A program made the position numbers and the translations under genes. DNA of 8,778 nucleotides from Spirochaetota bacterium (GTDB taxonomy: Bacteria > Spirochaetota > Spirochaetia > Treponematales > Treponemataceae), in NCBI GenBank assembly GCA_029571425.1, contig JAKPSR010000308.1:1-8778 (forward strand). The letters are read 5' to 3'. Shown here piece after piece: positions 6,904-8,778 of this stretch; within the stretch, counting starts at the first letter, position 1; every line of letters starts with the position of its first letter. Under the pieces are notes generated by a model. That model made no database searches and was not told where the DNA came from. It worked only from the letters and a program-made list of their open reading frames with translations.

Positions 6904-8124
6904 TTACCACACCGAGTCGCGGACGAAGGTATCGTTCCGGTCATAGCCAACCGAGATGATCCCGATCTTGGTCTCCGTGTATTTCTCGATGAAATCCACG
7001 TAGGCCCGGGCCTCCGCCGGCAGGGCGTCGTAGGAGCGGCAGTCCTTGAGGCAGGTCTTCCATCCCTTGAAGTTCTTCAGGACCGGCTTCGCGGCGTTCA
7101 GCTCCTCGATCGAGGCGGGGAATTCCTCCGTGACGCGCCCGTCGATCGAGTAGGCGACGCAAGCCTCGATCTCGTCGAGGGTATCGTAGACGTCGAGGTG
7201 GGTCAGGACGAGGTCGTCGATGGAGTTCGAGCGGCAGGCGTAGCGGAGGGCGACGAGGTCAAGGTATCCGCAGCGCCGCGGGCGCCCCGTGGTGACCCCG
7301 TACTCGCGGCCGGTCTCGCGCACGTAGTGATAGAGCTCGCTCTGGCTGTCGGCGTCGAATTCGGTCGGCATCGGGCCGTTACCGACGCGGGTCGAGTAGG
7401 CCTTAAAGACCCCGAGGACCTTGTCGATCGAGCGGGGGCCGATGCACCCGCCGATGGCGGCGCCGGCGGAGGAGGAGAAGCCGGAGGATACGTAAGGGTA
7501 CGTGCCGAGGTCAAGGTCGAGCAAGGCGCCTTGGGCGCCCTCGAAGAGGACGCGCTTCCCGCGCGCCTTCCAGAGCTCGCTCGTCAGGTTGACCTTCATC
7601 GAGAGGAGGCGGTCAAGGAAGGGGGCGAGGAAGGCGCGGTCCGCGTCCTCGAGCTCGTCCATCTTCTCCTTCCAGGTAAGGTCGGCGAGGCGGATGCCAT
7701 CCCGCTCGCTCTTCATCGCGTAGGTGGTGCCGATCCCGCGGCCGGTGGTGCCGATCGGGCGTTTCCGCGCGGCGTCGCGCGCCTTGTCGAGCTCGCGGTA
7801 GCGCGGCAGGACGATATGCGCGCGGTCGGACACGAAGACCCGGCCCTCCCAGTCGATCCCGCGCTCCTTGAGCATGGCGAGCTCGGCGAAGAGGGCGTCC
7901 GGGTCAATGACCATGCCGGCGCCCAGGTATACCGTGTTGTTCGGGTGGAGGATTCCGGAGGGAACCAAGTGCAGGGCGTACTGGACGCCGCCCGAGACAA
8001 TCGTGTGCCCGGCGTTCGCCCCGCCGGAAAAGCGCACGATACACTGGGATTCGCCGGCCAGATAGTCGACGATCTTTCCCTTGCCTTCGTCGCCCCACTG
8101 GGCGCCGATAACGACTACGTTCAT
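6904..8124 (-). CDS. purA: Adenylosuccinate synthetase
   Basis: A complete 406-residue cytoplasmic enzyme that joins IMP and aspartate using GTP to make adenylosuccinate, the first step from IMP to AMP. The N-terminal signature IGAQWGDEGKGK (6-17) holds the catalytic Asp12 and the GTP loop. GGANAGHTIV (34-43) holds the general acid His40. GTTGRGIGTTY (125-135) with Arg141 forms the IMP site (Thr129 and Arg143 of E. coli). FEGAQGALLDLDLGTYPYV (194-212) and VTTGRPRRCGYLDL (277-290) are as in the family. It is about 20-25 residues shorter than most bacterial PurA proteins; the loss lies between Arg141 and Gln198. Two IMP-site details are unusual (see findings), but all catalytic residues are kept. 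The start follows the guaB stop by 10 bases, with only a weak AGG-type ribosome site, so coupling to guaB translation is plausible. Confidence 0.97.
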   Translation of the reverse strand: MNVVVIGAQWGDEGKGKIVDYLAGESQCIVRFSGGANAGHTIVSGGVQYALHLVPSGILHPNNTVYLGAGMVIDPDALFAELAMLKERGIDWEGRVFVSDRAHIVLPRYRELDKARDAARKRPIGTTGRGIGTTYAMKSERDGIRLADLTWKEKMDELEDADRAFLAPFLDRLLSMKVNLTSELWKARGKRVLFEGAQGALLDLDLGTYPYVSSGFSSSAGAAIGGCIGPRSIDKVLGVFKAYSTRVGNGPMPTEFDADSQSELYHYVRETGREYGVTTGRPRRCGYLDLVALRYACRSNSIDDLVLTHLDVYDTLDEIEACVAYSIDGRVTEEFPASIEELNAAKPVLKNFKGWKTCLKDCRSYDALPAEARAYVDFIEKYTETKIGIISVGYDRNDTFVRDSVW

Positions 8125-8134
8125 GTATACCTAC

Positions 8135-8778
8135 TTAATAGCGAGAGTAGTTCGGCGCCTCCTGCGTGATCGTTACGTCATGCGCATGGCTTTCGCGGAG
8201 CCCCGACGCGGTGATCCTAACAAATTTCCGGTACTTCTTCAATTCCTCCACGCTGCGGCAGCCGCAGTATCCCATCCCCTTGCGGAGGCCGGATACCATC
8301 TGGTGAAGGAAGCTCTTGAGCTCTCCCTTGTAGGGCACGCGACCCTCGATACCCTCCGGGACCGGGGTCTCGTCCTTGGCGATCCCGTAGCGGTCGCCCG
8401 AGCCGTCCTTGATGGCCCCGAGGCTTCCCATCCCGCGGTATTCCTTGTAGATCCTGCCGTCGAAGATGATCTCGCGGCCGGGGGCTTCCTTGAGGCCGGC
8501 GAAGAGGTTGCCGATCATCACGGCGTTCGCTCCCGCGCCGATCGCCTTGGAGATGTCGCCGGAGAACTTGATACCGCCATCGGCGATGATCGGGATGCCG
8601 GACTTCGCGGCTTCTTCCGCGCACTCGCAGACCGCCGAGAACTGGGCGGCGCCGACGCCGGAAACGATGCGGGTGGTGCAGATGGAGCCGGGCCCAACCC
8701 CGACCTTGACGGCGTCCGCCCCGGCGTCGATCAGGTGGCGGGTGCCCGCCGCGGTGGCCACGTTGCCGCCGATCACGG
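8135..8778 (-). CDS. guaB: IMP dehydrogenase, 5' part missing
   Basis: The C-terminal ~214 residues of IMP dehydrogenase, which oxidises IMP to XMP with NAD+ in the first committed step to GMP. The frame runs off the right edge; the GTG at 8776 is an internal valine in VIGGNVAT, not a start. Counting from that valine, GVGPGSICTTRIVSGVG (26-42) holds the catalytic Cys33. IIADGGIKFSGDISKAIGAGA is the IMP phosphate site. YRGMGSLGAI is the conserved loop after the Cys, and EGIEGRVPYKG is the mobile flap with its catalytic Arg-Tyr region. The end (VRITASGLRESHAHDVTITQEAPNYS) is standard. The N-terminal barrel half and any CBS domains are outside the window. The gene is followed by purA after 10 bases, very probably in one transcript. 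Confidence 0.97.
   Translation of the reverse strand, partial: VIGGNVATAAGTRHLIDAGADAVKVGVGPGSICTTRIVSGVGAAQFSAVCECAEEAAKSGIPIIADGGIKFSGDISKAIGAGANAVMIGNLFAGLKEAPGREIIFDGRIYKEYRGMGSLGAIKDGSGDRYGIAKDETPVPEGIEGRVPYKGELKSFLHQMVSGLRKGMGYCGCRSVEELKKYRKFVRITASGLRESHAHDVTITQEAPNYSRY

Noticed and set aside
6730..8169. 479-codon plus-strand open frame opposite purA
   Set aside because: It lies wholly antisense to a clear purA and its 5' flank, its product is low-complexity (Val/Asp/Gly/Arg-rich) with no recognisable domain, and long antisense frames are expected in GC-rich coding DNA.

Overview
The window is GC-rich, didermal bacterial chromosome that is almost fully coding. It holds parts or all of nine genes in two opposing blocks. 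A TonB-dependent outer-membrane receptor, a lipoprotein and an ExbB/ExbD/TonB motor imply an outer membrane. The organism cannot be named with confidence. The first ExbD (core SLNDLSF..AGFNVNKGF) and the GIGTTY form of adenylosuccinate synthetase resemble what I recall from Spirochaetota, so that phylum is my best guess, at low confidence. No phage, transposon, CRISPR, tRNA or rRNA signal was seen, and no gene-free stretch exceeds 300 bases.

The left block (1-4985, plus strand) reads as one energised import operon. It runs: 3' part of a TonB-dependent receptor; a 294-residue lipoprotein of no family I recognise; ExbB; two different ExbD proteins; and a short TonB. Gaps are 14 and 31 bases, then 1 base, then two 4-base ATGA overlaps. 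The block ends in a strong intrinsic terminator at 4993-5019. The arrangement suggests a receptor with its own lipoprotein partner and dedicated motor. The substrate cannot be read from the sequence, and the receptor's N-terminus and TonB box lie outside the window.

The right block (8778-5018, minus strand) holds housekeeping genes. The 3' part of guaB (IMP dehydrogenase) is followed after 10 bases by purA (adenylosuccinate synthetase). These are the first committed enzymes of the GMP and AMP branches from IMP. A terminator follows purA. A 146-base AT-rich gap with a perfect TTGACA -35 hexamer then leads into a separately transcribed long-chain acyl-CoA synthetase-like gene. That gene converges on the tonB operon, and its stop codon overlaps the T-tract of the tonB terminator.

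The most interesting parts are the unrecognised lipoprotein inside a self-contained TonB import locus, the pair of divergent ExbDs that both keep the proton-path aspartate, and a set of alternating TGTC/GACA half-sites over the acyl-CoA synthetase promoter. I do not see clear evidence of a wholly new type of system.
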